Positions 52,035 through 60,135 of a stretch of 64,000 bases of DNA are shown here, piece by piece. How positions within the stretch are numbered: position 1 is the first letter of the stretch; every line of letters starts with the position of its first letter. This DNA comes from Sphingomonas desiccabilis (GTDB lineage Bacteria; Pseudomonadota; Alphaproteobacteria; Sphingomonadales; Sphingomonadaceae): assembly GCF_004135605.1 (NCBI RefSeq), contig NZ_SDPT01000002.1, positions 1 through 64,000 on the forward strand, written 5' to 3'. The position numbers were made by a program, and so were the translations under genes. Under the pieces are notes generated by a model, which worked only from the letters and a program-made list of their open reading frames with translations, searched no databases and was not told the origin of the DNA.

Positions 52035-52625
52035 TCAGTCGCCGAGCGCCTGGGCGATGGCGTGGCTGGCGAGGCGGGCGGTGGCGAGCAGGCGGTCGAG
52101 GTCGTGGCCGTGACGTGCCGCGGCTGACACGCCGGCCATGGTGGTGCAGACAAAGTCGGTCAGGCGATCGGCGTCCTCGGGATGGCGATCGGCGATGTAG
52201 CGGCGGATCACGGCTTCGGCTGCGACCAGGAAGGCGGAGGCGGCTTCCCGCGCCTCCGCGTCGTTGCAGCGCGTGCCCTCCAGAACCAGGCAGCCGGTGG
52301 TGCACGGCGCCGCCGCATAGCGGCGCGCGGCCTCTTCGAGCAGCGCCGCCAGCGCCTCGGCGACCGGGCGGTCGGGCAGGAGGATCGCATCGAGCGGGAT
52401 CGCGCCGGTGCCGGCATAGCGATCGAGCACGCGCGTATAGAGGCCGAACTTGCTGCCGAACGCCGCATAGAAGCTCGGCGGGTTGATGCCGAGCGCCTCC
52501 GTCACGTCGGCGACGCTGACCGCGTCATAGCCGCGCGTGTGGAACAGCGTCTGGGCGATGGCCACCGCCTGTTCCGGATCGAAGCTGCGGGGACGACCGC
52601 GGGTGCGGGGTTTATTTGTAGTCAC
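52035..52625 (-). CDS. TetR/AcrR-family regulator (BdcR-like)
   Basis: This 196-residue repressor has an N-terminal helix-turn-helix (QAVAIAQTLFHTRGYDAVSVADVTEALGINPPSFYAAFGSKFGLY) and a ligand domain with a Cys pair (PCTTGCLVLEG). It is divergent from an SDR gene that resembles E. coli bdcA, whose neighbour bdcR is also a TetR repressor. A palindrome at 52652-52673 lies in the shared promoter region, so autoregulation and control of the SDR are likely. Confidence 0.9.
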   Translation of the reverse strand: MTTNKPRTRGRPRSFDPEQAVAIAQTLFHTRGYDAVSVADVTEALGINPPSFYAAFGSKFGLYTRVLDRYAGTGAIPLDAILLPDRPVAEALAALLEEAARRYAAAPCTTGCLVLEGTRCNDAEAREAASAFLVAAEAVIRRYIADRHPEDADRLTDFVCTTMAGVSAAARHGHDLDRLLATARLASHAIAQALGD

Positions 52626-52639
52626 GATTACAGAATGCC

Positions 52640-52673
52640 TTGACGGTGCGAGGTCGCTGTTTATGTAGCGACC
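52640..52673 (+). promoter_or_regulatory. Promoter with embedded TetR-type operator
   Basis: A -35 TTGACG (52640-52645), a 16-base spacer and a -10 TATGTA (52662-52667) point toward the SDR gene. GGTCGCT (52652-52658) and AGCGACC (52667-52673) are perfect reverse complements eight bases apart, giving a 22-bp operator that overlaps the spacer and the -10. A second, smaller palindrome (TGTAG/CTACA) overlaps its right side at 52664-52679. Confidence 0.65.
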
Positions 52674-52701
52674 CCTACAGTAATTTGCCAGGGAGTGCCA
52701 G

Positions 52702-53415
52702 ATGACCGCGTTTCAGGGAAAGTCCGTTCTCGTGCTGGGCGGAAGCCGGGGCATCGGGGCGGCGATCGTGCGGCGCTTTGCCGCAGACGGCGCGGCGGTG
52801 ACCTTTACCTACGCAGGTTCGGCCGAGGCGGCGCAGGCGCTGGCGGCGGAGACGGGCAGCACCGCGGTGGTGACGGACAGCGCCGACCGCGATGCGGTGA
52901 TTGCGCGGGTGCGCGAGAGCGGGCCGCTCGACGTGCTGGTGGTGAATGCGGGCATCGCGGTGTTCGGCGACGCGCTGGAGCAGGATCCGGACGTGATCGA
53001 CCGGCTGTTCCGCATCAACGTCCATGCGCCCTATCACGCTTCTGTCGAGGCGGCGCGGCAGATGCCGGCGGGCGGGCGGATCATCGTGATCGGATCGGTC
53101 AACGGCGACCGGATGCCGGTGGCGGGCATGGCATCCTATGCACTCAGCAAGTCGGCGCTGCAGGGGCTGGCGCGCGGCCTTGCCCGCGACTTCGGGCCGC
53201 GCGGCATCACCATCAACGTGGTGCAGCCCGGGCCGATCGACACCGACGCCAATCCCGAAGATGGTCCGATGCGCGACCTGATGCACAGCTTCCTGGCGAT
53301 CAAGCGCCATGGGCGACCGGAGGAAGTGGCCGGCATGGTGGCCTGGCTGGCAGGACCCGAAGCCGGGTTCGTGACGGGCGCGATGCACACGATCGACGGC
53401 GCGTTCGGCGCCTGA
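52702..53415 (+). CDS. SDR-family oxidoreductase, BdcA-like
   Basis: This 237-residue short-chain dehydrogenase has the cofactor motif VLGGSRGIGAAIVRRF (near 11-26), VVNAGIAVFGDA and catalytic YxxxK in SYALSKSAL. The overall sequence and the divergent TetR partner resemble E. coli BdcA/BdcR, where BdcA binds cyclic di-GMP and promotes biofilm dispersal. The match is by eye only. Induction would follow release of the TetR protein from the operator upstream. Confidence 0.88.
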   Translation: MTAFQGKSVLVLGGSRGIGAAIVRRFAADGAAVTFTYAGSAEAAQALAAETGSTAVVTDSADRDAVIARVRESGPLDVLVVNAGIAVFGDALEQDPDVIDRLFRINVHAPYHASVEAARQMPAGGRIIVIGSVNGDRMPVAGMASYALSKSALQGLARGLARDFGPRGITINVVQPGPIDTDANPEDGPMRDLMHSFLAIKRHGRPEEVAGMVAWLAGPEAGFVTGAMHTIDGAFGA

Positions 53416-53522
53416 GCGGGACGCGCGCGCCCTGCCACCAAAACCGGGCCCGCGCGTTCTCCCGCCGCAGACTGTGACAGGGGGACGCGCATGAGCAAGG
53501 TTGGCGGCGCGGAGCACGGCGG

Positions 53523-54551
53523 GTGGGCAGCTGCCGCCGCAGGGCGGCAGGGCTGATCGTGGCGCGCAACCGCTATTACCAGGGGCCACCGAGCGACCAT
53601 TTCGACGGCGTGCGCTTCTTCAATCCCGGGCAGCCTGCGACCGATCGCGGGCTGCCCGACATGCTGCGGTGGAAGTTCGGGCCGCGCCCGGCGACCTGGC
53701 CCAAGACGGTGCCGGTCGCGCAGGCGGTGCCGGAGCCGCGGGTGGCGGGGCTGTCGATCACGGCAGTCGGCCATGCGACGCTGCTGATCCAGGCGGCGGG
53801 CGTGAACCTGCTCACCGATCCCGTCTGGTCGGAGCGGGCGAGCCCCTTCACCTTTGCGGGGCCGAAGCGGGTGACGGCGCCGGGAATCGCGTTCGACGCG
53901 CTGCCGCGGATCGACGCGGTGCTGCTGTCGCACAACCATTACGACCATCTCGACATGGCGACGCTGAAGCGGCTGCATGCGCGCGACGCGCCGCTGATGG
54001 TGATGCCGCTGGGCAACGACGCGATCGTGAAGAAGGGCGTGCCCGGCGCGCGGACGGCGACGGGCGATTGGGGCGACCGCATCGCGCTGCCCGGGGGTGC
54101 CGCGACGACGCTGGTGCCGGCCAACCACTGGTCGGCACGCGGCACCGGCGACCGCCGGATGGCGCTGTGGGCGGGGCATTGGATCGAGACGCCAGCGGGC
54201 AGCATCTATTTCGCCGGGGACAGCGGCTGGTGCGGCGGCGGCATCTTTCGCGACATCGCCGCCAGGCACGGCGCGCCCGACGTCGCGCTGCTGCCGATCG
54301 GCGCCTATGCGCCGCGCTGGTTCATGGCGCCGCAGCATGCCGACCCGGAGGAGGCGGTGGCGATGTTCGAGCTGCTGGGGGCGGCCCACGCGCTGGGCAT
54401 CCACTGGGGCACGTTCCAGCTGACCGACGAGGCGCGCGAGGAGCCGGTGGCGCGGCTGGCGGCGGCGCTGACGGCACGCGGCATCGCGCCCGCGCGATTC
54501 ATCGCAGCGACACCCGGCGACACATATTCCTTCGCACCTGCGATGGCGTGA
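53523..54551 (+). CDS. Metallo-beta-lactamase-fold hydrolase (NAPE-PLD/UlaG-like)
   Basis: This protein of about 330 residues has the metal motif LLSHNHYDHLDMATL (HxHxDH), FAGDSGWCGG and a late histidine in LGIHWGTFQL. FNPGQPATDRGLPDMLRWKFG at the N-terminus is typical of the NAPE-phospholipase D-like group. The start is unclear: GTG at 53523 or GTG at 53559. A separate short frame from ATG 53491 (MSKVGGAEHGGWAAAAAGRQG) would give a better N-terminal hydrophobic anchor if joined by a -1 shift, so a frameshift near 53545 is possible. Confidence 0.83.
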   Translation: MGSCRRRAAGLIVARNRYYQGPPSDHFDGVRFFNPGQPATDRGLPDMLRWKFGPRPATWPKTVPVAQAVPEPRVAGLSITAVGHATLLIQAAGVNLLTDPVWSERASPFTFAGPKRVTAPGIAFDALPRIDAVLLSHNHYDHLDMATLKRLHARDAPLMVMPLGNDAIVKKGVPGARTATGDWGDRIALPGGAATTLVPANHWSARGTGDRRMALWAGHWIETPAGSIYFAGDSGWCGGGIFRDIAARHGAPDVALLPIGAYAPRWFMAPQHADPEEAVAMFELLGAAHALGIHWGTFQLTDEAREEPVARLAAALTARGIAPARFIAATPGDTYSFAPAMA

Positions 54552-54624
54552 AACTTCTGCGACATTTGCTCGCTAAGCGCTGCTCGGAGTGAACGCGCGG
54601 GCGTCGCGCGGGTGGGAGATACGA

Positions 54625-57399
54625 ATGCGTCCTTTGTCGACGGCAGCATGGTTGCTGCTGGGTGTGGCCAGTCCTGCGCTCGCAGCCGCGCAAACGGACC
54701 CGGTGCCGGCCCAGACGACGACGCCGGAGGACCCCGGCGATTCCGGCCCGCCCGAGGTGGTGGAGGAAGAGACCGAAGGCACGGAGATCGTGGTCACCGG
54801 GCGTACGCCGCCGGGGACGGTGCCGGGCGACATCCCGCCCGAGATCCAGCTGTCGCCCGCCGACATCCGTTCCTATGGCGTGAGCTCGGTCGCCGAGCTG
54901 CTCGACGAGCTGGCGCCGCAGACCGGCAGCGGCCGCGGGCGCGACGGCAACGGCGCGCCGGTGGTGCTGGTGAACGGCAGGCGCACCGCGGGCTTCCAGG
55001 AAATCCGCGACCTGCCGACCGAGGCGATCCTGCGCGTCGACATCCTGCCGGAGGAAGCGGCGCTCAAGTTCGGCTTCCGCGCCGACCAGCGGGTAGTGAA
55101 CTTCGTGCTGCGGCCGCGCTTCCGCAGCATCACGGGCGAGCTGACCGACCGCATCCCGACCGGCGGCGGCAGCAACCAGTTCCAGGCGGAGGCAGGGCTC
55201 ACCCGGATCAACGACGCGGGCCGGCTGAACGTCAACCTGGAAGCCGAGGCCGTTTCGAAGCTGCTGGAGAGCGAGCGCGACATCACGCCCAGCACCAGCG
55301 CGCGACGACCCTTTGACCTTGCCGGCAACATCACTCTCGACCCACGGATCGAAGTTCCGCGTGATGAACCCCGGGAGATCGATCCGGCGCTGAGCGCGCT
55401 GGTCGGAGGGCCCGTGACCGAGGCGGGCGTGCCGGCCGGGATCGCCAATCCGGGGCTCGCCGACTATGCGGGCACCGCCGGCGTCCTCAACGTCACCGAC
55501 ACCACGCCCTTCCGCACGCTCCAGCCGTCGAGCGACCGGGTGGCGGCGAATGCGGTCTACAGCACCAGCATCTTCGGCAATGTCGCGGCGACCGGAACGG
55601 TGCGGCTGGAGCGGAGCGAAAGCCATGCGCTGTCGGGACTGCCGGGAGTCACGCTGAACCTGCCGGCCGGAAGCCCCTTCTCGCCCTTCGCGAACGACAC
55701 CACCCTCTATCGCTATGCGGACGTGGATCCGCTGGAGCGCAGCAACCGCAGCTGGTCGGGCAACGCCACCGCCGCCTTCAACGGCGACATCGGGCGGTGG
55801 CGCTGGTCGCTCAACACCAGCTACCAGCGCGACGAGTCCCGCACCTTCACCGAGCGCGGGCTGGACACGACCGATCTTCAGGATGCGATCGATGCGGGCG
55901 ATCCGACCGCGAGCCCGTTCGGGCCGCTCGACCTCTATGCCCGCACCGTCGACCGGGCGAAGTCGGTCAATCAGGTGGCGGCGATCGACGCGCTGGCGGC
56001 CGGCACCTTGTTCGAGATGCCGGCCGGCCCGGCGGCGGCGAGCTTCCGCGTGATCGGCAACACCACCGACCTTCAGAGCGATTCGCTGCGCGCCGGCATC
56101 GCCCAGTCCGTCGACATAGGCCGCGACAGCGGAACCGCGCGCGGCAACATCGACCTGCCGATCGCGAGCCGATCGCGCGACGTGCTGGCGTTCCTGGGCA
56201 ACCTGTCGCTGAACGGCAATGCCGAGGTGGAGCAGCTGTCCGACTTCGGGTCGCAGACGACGCTGGGCTATGGCCTCAACTGGCAGCCGGCCGAGCCCGT
56301 GCGCTTGCTGGTGTCGGTGACGCACGAGGAAGGCGCGCCGACGCCGCAGCAGCTGGGCAATCCGGTGCTGGTGACGCCGAACGTGCGCATCTTCGACTAT
56401 GTGCGCGGCGAGACGGTGGACGTGACCCAGCTGGAGGGCGGCAACCCGAACCTGGAGGGCGACAGCCGGCGCGTGTTCAAGGCCGGGCTGAACCTGCGCC
56501 CGATCCGCGACACCGACCTGACGCTGACCGCGGATTACGTGTCGAGCCGGATCAAGAACCCGGTGTCGAGCTTCCCGGCGGCGACGGCCGAGATCGAGGC
56601 GGCGTTCCCGGACCGCTTCGAGCGGGGCGAGGACGGCACGCTGCTGCGCGTCGATACGCGGCCGGTGAACTTCGCCCGTTCCAAGCGCAGCCAGCTGCGC
56701 TGGGGCTTCAACTTCTCCAAGCCGATCGTGACCGAGCGGCAGCGGCAGGAAGAGGCGGCGCGCGAGGCGCGGCGTGCCGAGCGCGAGGCGGCGGAGGCGG
56801 CGGGCACCGCGCCGCCGCGCGGGCCGCGCGGCGAAGGCGGCCCGGGTGCGGGTCGCGGGCCGGGCGGCGGCGGCTGGGGCGGTCGCGGGGGCGGCCGTGG
56901 CGGCGGCGGCGCGGGCGGACGCCTGCAGTTCGCGGCCTATCACACCTGGCAGTTCGAGAACTCGATCCTGATCCGCGAGGGGCTGCCCGAGCTGGACCTG
57001 CTGAACGGCTCTGCCTCCGGCAGCCGCGGCGGGCAGGCACGCCACCAGATCCAGCTGCAGGGCGGCTATGTCGTCAACGGGCTGGGGGCGCGCGTCAGCG
57101 CGAACTGGCAGAGCGCCACCGAGGTCAACGGCGGGGCGACCGGCAACGACCGGCTGCGCTTCGGCTCGCTCGCGACCGCCAACCTGCGGCTGTTCGCGAA
57201 CCTGGGCCAGCAGCCTGCACTGGTGCGCGATCACCCGTGGCTGCGCGGCACGCGGGTGACGCTGTCGGTCGACAACATCTTCGACCAGCGCCAGGAAGTG
57301 CGCGATGCGCAGGGCGTGATCCCGCTGAGCTACCAGGGCGGGTTCCTCGACCCGCTGGGCCGGACGGTGCGGATCAGCGTGCGCAAGCTGTTCTTCTGA
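54625..57399 (+). CDS. TonB-dependent receptor-like outer-membrane protein with Gly-rich insertion
   Basis: This 924-residue protein has a signal peptide (MRPLSTAAWLLLGVASPALAAAQ) and an acidic/Pro-rich stretch. The sequence TEIVVTGR before the plug is typical of sphingomonad TonB receptors. The plug domain holds VVLVNGRRTAGFQEIRDLPTEAI..VDILPEEAALKFGF. A long beta-barrel follows and ends with aromatic FF, as outer-membrane proteins do. An Arg/Glu/Ala helix-like stretch and a Gly/Arg-rich stretch (about residues 710-770) interrupt the barrel. The ligand is unknown. GGGAGA precedes the ATG. Confidence 0.9.
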   Translation: MRPLSTAAWLLLGVASPALAAAQTDPVPAQTTTPEDPGDSGPPEVVEEETEGTEIVVTGRTPPGTVPGDIPPEIQLSPADIRSYGVSSVAELLDELAPQTGSGRGRDGNGAPVVLVNGRRTAGFQEIRDLPTEAILRVDILPEEAALKFGFRADQRVVNFVLRPRFRSITGELTDRIPTGGGSNQFQAEAGLTRINDAGRLNVNLEAEAVSKLLESERDITPSTSARRPFDLAGNITLDPRIEVPRDEPREIDPALSALVGGPVTEAGVPAGIANPGLADYAGTAGVLNVTDTTPFRTLQPSSDRVAANAVYSTSIFGNVAATGTVRLERSESHALSGLPGVTLNLPAGSPFSPFANDTTLYRYADVDPLERSNRSWSGNATAAFNGDIGRWRWSLNTSYQRDESRTFTERGLDTTDLQDAIDAGDPTASPFGPLDLYARTVDRAKSVNQVAAIDALAAGTLFEMPAGPAAASFRVIGNTTDLQSDSLRAGIAQSVDIGRDSGTARGNIDLPIASRSRDVLAFLGNLSLNGNAEVEQLSDFGSQTTLGYGLNWQPAEPVRLLVSVTHEEGAPTPQQLGNPVLVTPNVRIFDYVRGETVDVTQLEGGNPNLEGDSRRVFKAGLNLRPIRDTDLTLTADYVSSRIKNPVSSFPAATAEIEAAFPDRFERGEDGTLLRVDTRPVNFARSKRSQLRWGFNFSKPIVTERQRQEEAAREARRAEREAAEAAGTAPPRGPRGEGGPGAGRGPGGGGWGGRGGGRGGGGAGGRLQFAAYHTWQFENSILIREGLPELDLLNGSASGSRGGQARHQIQLQGGYVVNGLGARVSANWQSATEVNGGATGNDRLRFGSLATANLRLFANLGQQPALVRDHPWLRGTRVTLSVDNIFDQRQEVRDAQGVIPLSYQGGFLDPLGRTVRISVRKLFF

Positions 57400-57418
57400 G
57401 CGCGGGCGCCGGCCGGCG

Positions 57419-58357
57419 TCAGCGGCCGGTGGCGCCCATCCGGGCGGCGCGCGGGAGCCTGAGGACGATCGCGCGATTGGCGAAATCGATGTCGACCGCG
57501 CGGAACAGGCGCAGCGCGTCCATGCCGAGCAGCAGCGCCGGCCGGTCGGTGAGGCCGAAGCGGTGGAAGGGGGCGACGTCGGCGATCACGACGGGGACGC
57601 CCTCGAAGGTGACGCCGCCGATCTCGACCCGGTCGAGCCGGTAGCTGTTGGCGGGAATGGCCGCGCCGGTGACCGCGATCATCGTCACCTGGCCGAGCAG
57701 GGGCGGGGGCCGGCGGCCGAGCGCCAGCAGTGCCGGATTGCCGACCGTGAGCGACGAGCCGGTGTCGAGCACCACCGCGATCCGGCGCCCGCGCCAGTGC
57801 GCGTCGGTGACGATCAACTGGCCGTAGAGCGACTTGGCGACCACGACGATCTCGTCCGGCTGCGGCCGCGGGGGACGGCGCCGGCGTGAGGGGAGGAGCG
57901 TCATCGTCTCCCGGTCGAAATCGATCTCGACCTTGTGTCCCTGCAGCGCGTCGATGCCGAGCATGCCCACCGCGCCGAGGTTCGCCCGCAGGAACACCGG
58001 CGCCTCGATGCCCTTGATCGCGAGCGTGCCGACGCGCAGCTCGGGCACCAGCGCGGTCGACGCCGGGGCGGTGCCTGCCATCGTCGTCACGCGGCGCACC
58101 GGTCCCGGCGCGAGCGCGAGACGCCGGGCGAGCTCTGCGGCGATCACGGTGCGTTCGGAGCCGGTGTCGATGACAAAGGGCCAGGGCGTGCTTCCCGCGA
58201 CCGACACGGGAACGGTCATGCGCAGATCCGCCTCGGTGATCGCGAGTTCGTCGACCACCTCCTCGGGCGCGATCACCCCGGTCGGGCCGGGGGCGACCTG
58301 CTGCGCGAGCGCAGGGGCGGCTACCAGCGCCGCAACGGCCAGCATCCTCCTCCACAT
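57419..58357 (-). CDS. Exported retropepsin-like aspartic protease, two DTG domains
   Basis: This 312-residue protein has a signal peptide (to about PALAQQ). It carries two copies of the retropepsin-type active-site motif: DTGS at 64-67 (FVIDTGSERTVIA) and at 198-201 (VVLDTGSSLTVGN). Each is followed by a hydrophobic GIDAL/GMDAL motif (about 134-138 and in the C-terminal part). Retroviral-type proteases act as dimers, so a single chain with both halves could form its own active site. An Arg/Pro-rich linker (158-168) joins the halves. Substrate unknown. It converges on the TonB receptor. Confidence 0.87.
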   Translation of the reverse strand: MWRRMLAVAALVAAPALAQQVAPGPTGVIAPEEVVDELAITEADLRMTVPVSVAGSTPWPFVIDTGSERTVIAAELARRLALAPGPVRRVTTMAGTAPASTALVPELRVGTLAIKGIEAPVFLRANLGAVGMLGIDALQGHKVEIDFDRETMTLLPSRRRRPPRPQPDEIVVVAKSLYGQLIVTDAHWRGRRIAVVLDTGSSLTVGNPALLALGRRPPPLLGQVTMIAVTGAAIPANSYRLDRVEIGGVTFEGVPVVIADVAPFHRFGLTDRPALLLGMDALRLFRAVDIDFANRAIVLRLPRAARMGATGR

Positions 58358-58414
58358 GGCAGCGAGGCTGCGCCCGTTCGGGACGGATCGCAAGCGATCG
58401 CTAGGGGGGCGGGT

Positions 58415-59185
58415 TCAGCGGCGGGCCGGCGCCTCGTCGGTGCGCAGCGTCAGCACCTCGACGCCGGTGCGCGTCACCGCGACCGTATGCTCGAACTGGG
58501 CGGAGAGCCGGCCGTCCTGGGTGACGACGGTCCAGCCGTCCTCGGCGGTGGCGACGCGGCGGCTGCCCTGGTTGAGCATCGGCTCGACGGTGAAGGTCAT
58601 GCCTTCGCGCAGCTTGGGGCCGGTGCCGGGGCGACCGTGGTTGAGGACGGAGGGTTCCTCGTGCATCTCGCGGCCGATGCCGTGGCCGCAATATTCGCGC
58701 ACGACCGAATAGCCGTTCTTCTTGGCATGGCGCTCAATCGCGGCGCCGATGTCGCCCAGGTTTCCGCCGGGGCGGACCTGGCGGATCCCCTCCCACATCG
58801 CCTCCTGCGCGACGCGCACCAGCCGGCGGGCGGCCGGATTGACGGTACCGACCATGTAGGTCTTGCTGGAATCGGCGATGAAGCCGTTCTTCTCCAGCGT
58901 GATGTCGAGGTTGATGATGTCGCCGTCGCGGATAATGTCCTGCGCGCTCGGCACGCCGTGGCAGACCACCTCGTTAATCGAGCAGTTGAGGACGTACTGG
59001 AAGCCGTACTGGCCCTTGCTGGCCGGGCGTGCGGCGCAGTCGTCGGTGATGAAGCGTTCGACCAGGTCGTTGACCTGGAGGGTCGACATGCCGGCGAGGT
59101 CCTGGCGGTCGAGCATCTCGAACACCGAGGCGAGCAGCCTGCCCGCAATGCGCATCAGCGCGAGTTCTTCGGGCGTCTTCACCAT
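58415..59185 (-). CDS. map: Methionine aminopeptidase, type I
   Basis: This 256-residue metalloprotease removes N-terminal methionine. Metal ligands are complete: D94 and D105 (NLDITLEKNGFIADSS), H168 (EYCGHGIGREMHEEP), E201 (TVEPML) and E232 (AQFEHTV); substrate histidine H76 is also present. Chromosomes usually hold another map copy, which is not seen here. The gene starts one base after the stop of a ParD-like gene and is probably translated from the same message. Confidence 0.96.
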   Translation of the reverse strand: MVKTPEELALMRIAGRLLASVFEMLDRQDLAGMSTLQVNDLVERFITDDCAARPASKGQYGFQYVLNCSINEVVCHGVPSAQDIIRDGDIINLDITLEKNGFIADSSKTYMVGTVNPAARRLVRVAQEAMWEGIRQVRPGGNLGDIGAAIERHAKKNGYSVVREYCGHGIGREMHEEPSVLNHGRPGTGPKLREGMTFTVEPMLNQGSRRVATAEDGWTVVTQDGRLSAQFEHTVAVTRTGVEVLTLRTDEAPARR

Positions 59186-59186
59186 C

Positions 59187-59396
59187 TCAGGCGGCCGCGG
59201 CGTGGGTGGGCGGCAGGGCGGCGGCGGCGGCAAGCTCCGCCTTGACGATGTCGCTGAAGGAGAGGGTGGGATTGGCCTCGGCGAGCATGCCGATCTTCAT
59301 CCAGAACTCGGCCTGGGCGTTGATCGAGCGGCACATCACGGTGCTGGCGCGGCGCACCTCCGCATGGAGGTGGTCGTCGATCTTCACGATGCCCAT
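59187..59396 (-). CDS. ParD-like family protein upstream of map
   Basis: This 69-residue protein, MGIVKIDDHLHAEVRRASTV.., matches the ParD-like family (PF11903). RASTVMCRSINAQAEFWMKIG and ANPTLSFSDIV are family landmarks, and the N-terminal strand plus helix is of ribbon-helix-helix type. It has no ParE-like toxin beside it; instead map follows directly. It may be a stand-alone DNA-binding regulator of the pair or an antitoxin partner to an unknown toxin. A -35/-10 promoter lies upstream at 59431-59459. Confidence 0.9.
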   Translation of the reverse strand: MGIVKIDDHLHAEVRRASTVMCRSINAQAEFWMKIGMLAEANPTLSFSDIVKAELAAAAALPPTHAAAA

Positions 59397-59430
59397 CGGG
59401 GGTCCTTGTGCAGGCGGGGAGTAAGCGAAG

Positions 59431-59459
59431 CGTATATGGACCGTATATCCTCGAGTCAA
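59431..59459 (-). promoter_or_regulatory. Promoter of the parD-like/map pair with GTATAT repeats
   Basis: On the minus strand TTGACT (59454-59459) is followed after exactly 17 bases by TATACG (59431-59436), a good sigma-70-type promoter. Two GTATAT direct repeats (plus strand, 59432 and 59443) 11 bases apart overlay the -10 and spacer, a layout suited to an autoregulating ribbon-helix-helix protein. Confidence 0.65.
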
Positions 59460-59516
59460 CCGCAGGGCAGTCGCGTGCGCTGGCATGCGCTGCGGCTTTG
59501 CGGTAGCGCCGGGACC

Positions 59517-60056
59517 ATGAAGCAGCCGCACATCGTCGCCATCGGCGGAACGCTCCGCGCCAGCTCGGGCACCGCCCGCGCGCTGGAGATCGCGCTCGCC
59601 CAGGCCGAGAGCCATGGCGCGCGCACCACCTTGCTGACCGGGGCCGCGATCGACTTTCCCAACTACGAGCCGGAGAGCGCGCTGGAGAATCCCGTGATCG
59701 CGGCGTTCCTGGCGACGCTGCGCGACGCGGACGGGATCGTGATCGGATCGCCGGGATACCACGGCACGCTGTCGGGGCTGGTCAAGAACGCCCTCGACCA
59801 TGTCGAGCTGATGCGCGGCGACGAGCGCGTCTATTTCGACGGTCTGCCGGTGGGGATCATCGCGACGGCGGCGGGCTGGCAGGCGGCGGTGGCGACGCTG
59901 GGCACGCTGCGCACGGTGGCGCACGCGCTGCGCGGCTGGCCGACGCCGATGGGGGTTGCGATCAACACGCTGGCGAGCGCTAATGCGATCCTGGAGGCCG
60001 AGCCGCAGATCGCGACCATGGTGCGGCAGATCATGGGCTTCGTGGGGCGCGGCTGA
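59517..60056 (+). CDS. NADPH-dependent FMN reductase
   Basis: This 179-residue flavodoxin-fold protein starts with IVAIGGTLRASSGTARALEIAL and has the family motif IVIGSPGYHGTLSGLVKNALDHVEL. Members reduce FMN, azo compounds or quinones. The ATG follows GGGACC without a strong ribosome site. It is divergent from the ParD-like gene, sharing about 120 bases of upstream DNA. Confidence 0.9.
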   Translation: MKQPHIVAIGGTLRASSGTARALEIALAQAESHGARTTLLTGAAIDFPNYEPESALENPVIAAFLATLRDADGIVIGSPGYHGTLSGLVKNALDHVELMRGDERVYFDGLPVGIIATAAGWQAAVATLGTLRTVAHALRGWPTPMGVAINTLASANAILEAEPQIATMVRQIMGFVGRG

Positions 60057-60135
60057 GGCAGCGCCCGGCGGCACCGGAACGACATTCGCAAGGCAGGACG
60101 TACCGACACAGCAGTTCCCGACAAGGAGACAGGCG

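Noticed and set aside
59187-59396. Classical ParDE toxin-antitoxin module
   Set aside because: No ParE-like toxin gene is next to the ParD-like gene; the neighbour is an intact methionine aminopeptidase.
60078-60104. Second EcfG promoter before the Tat-exported Gfo gene
   Set aside because: GGAAC is followed by CGTA at a spacing of 18, so both spacing and -10 deviate from the consensus.
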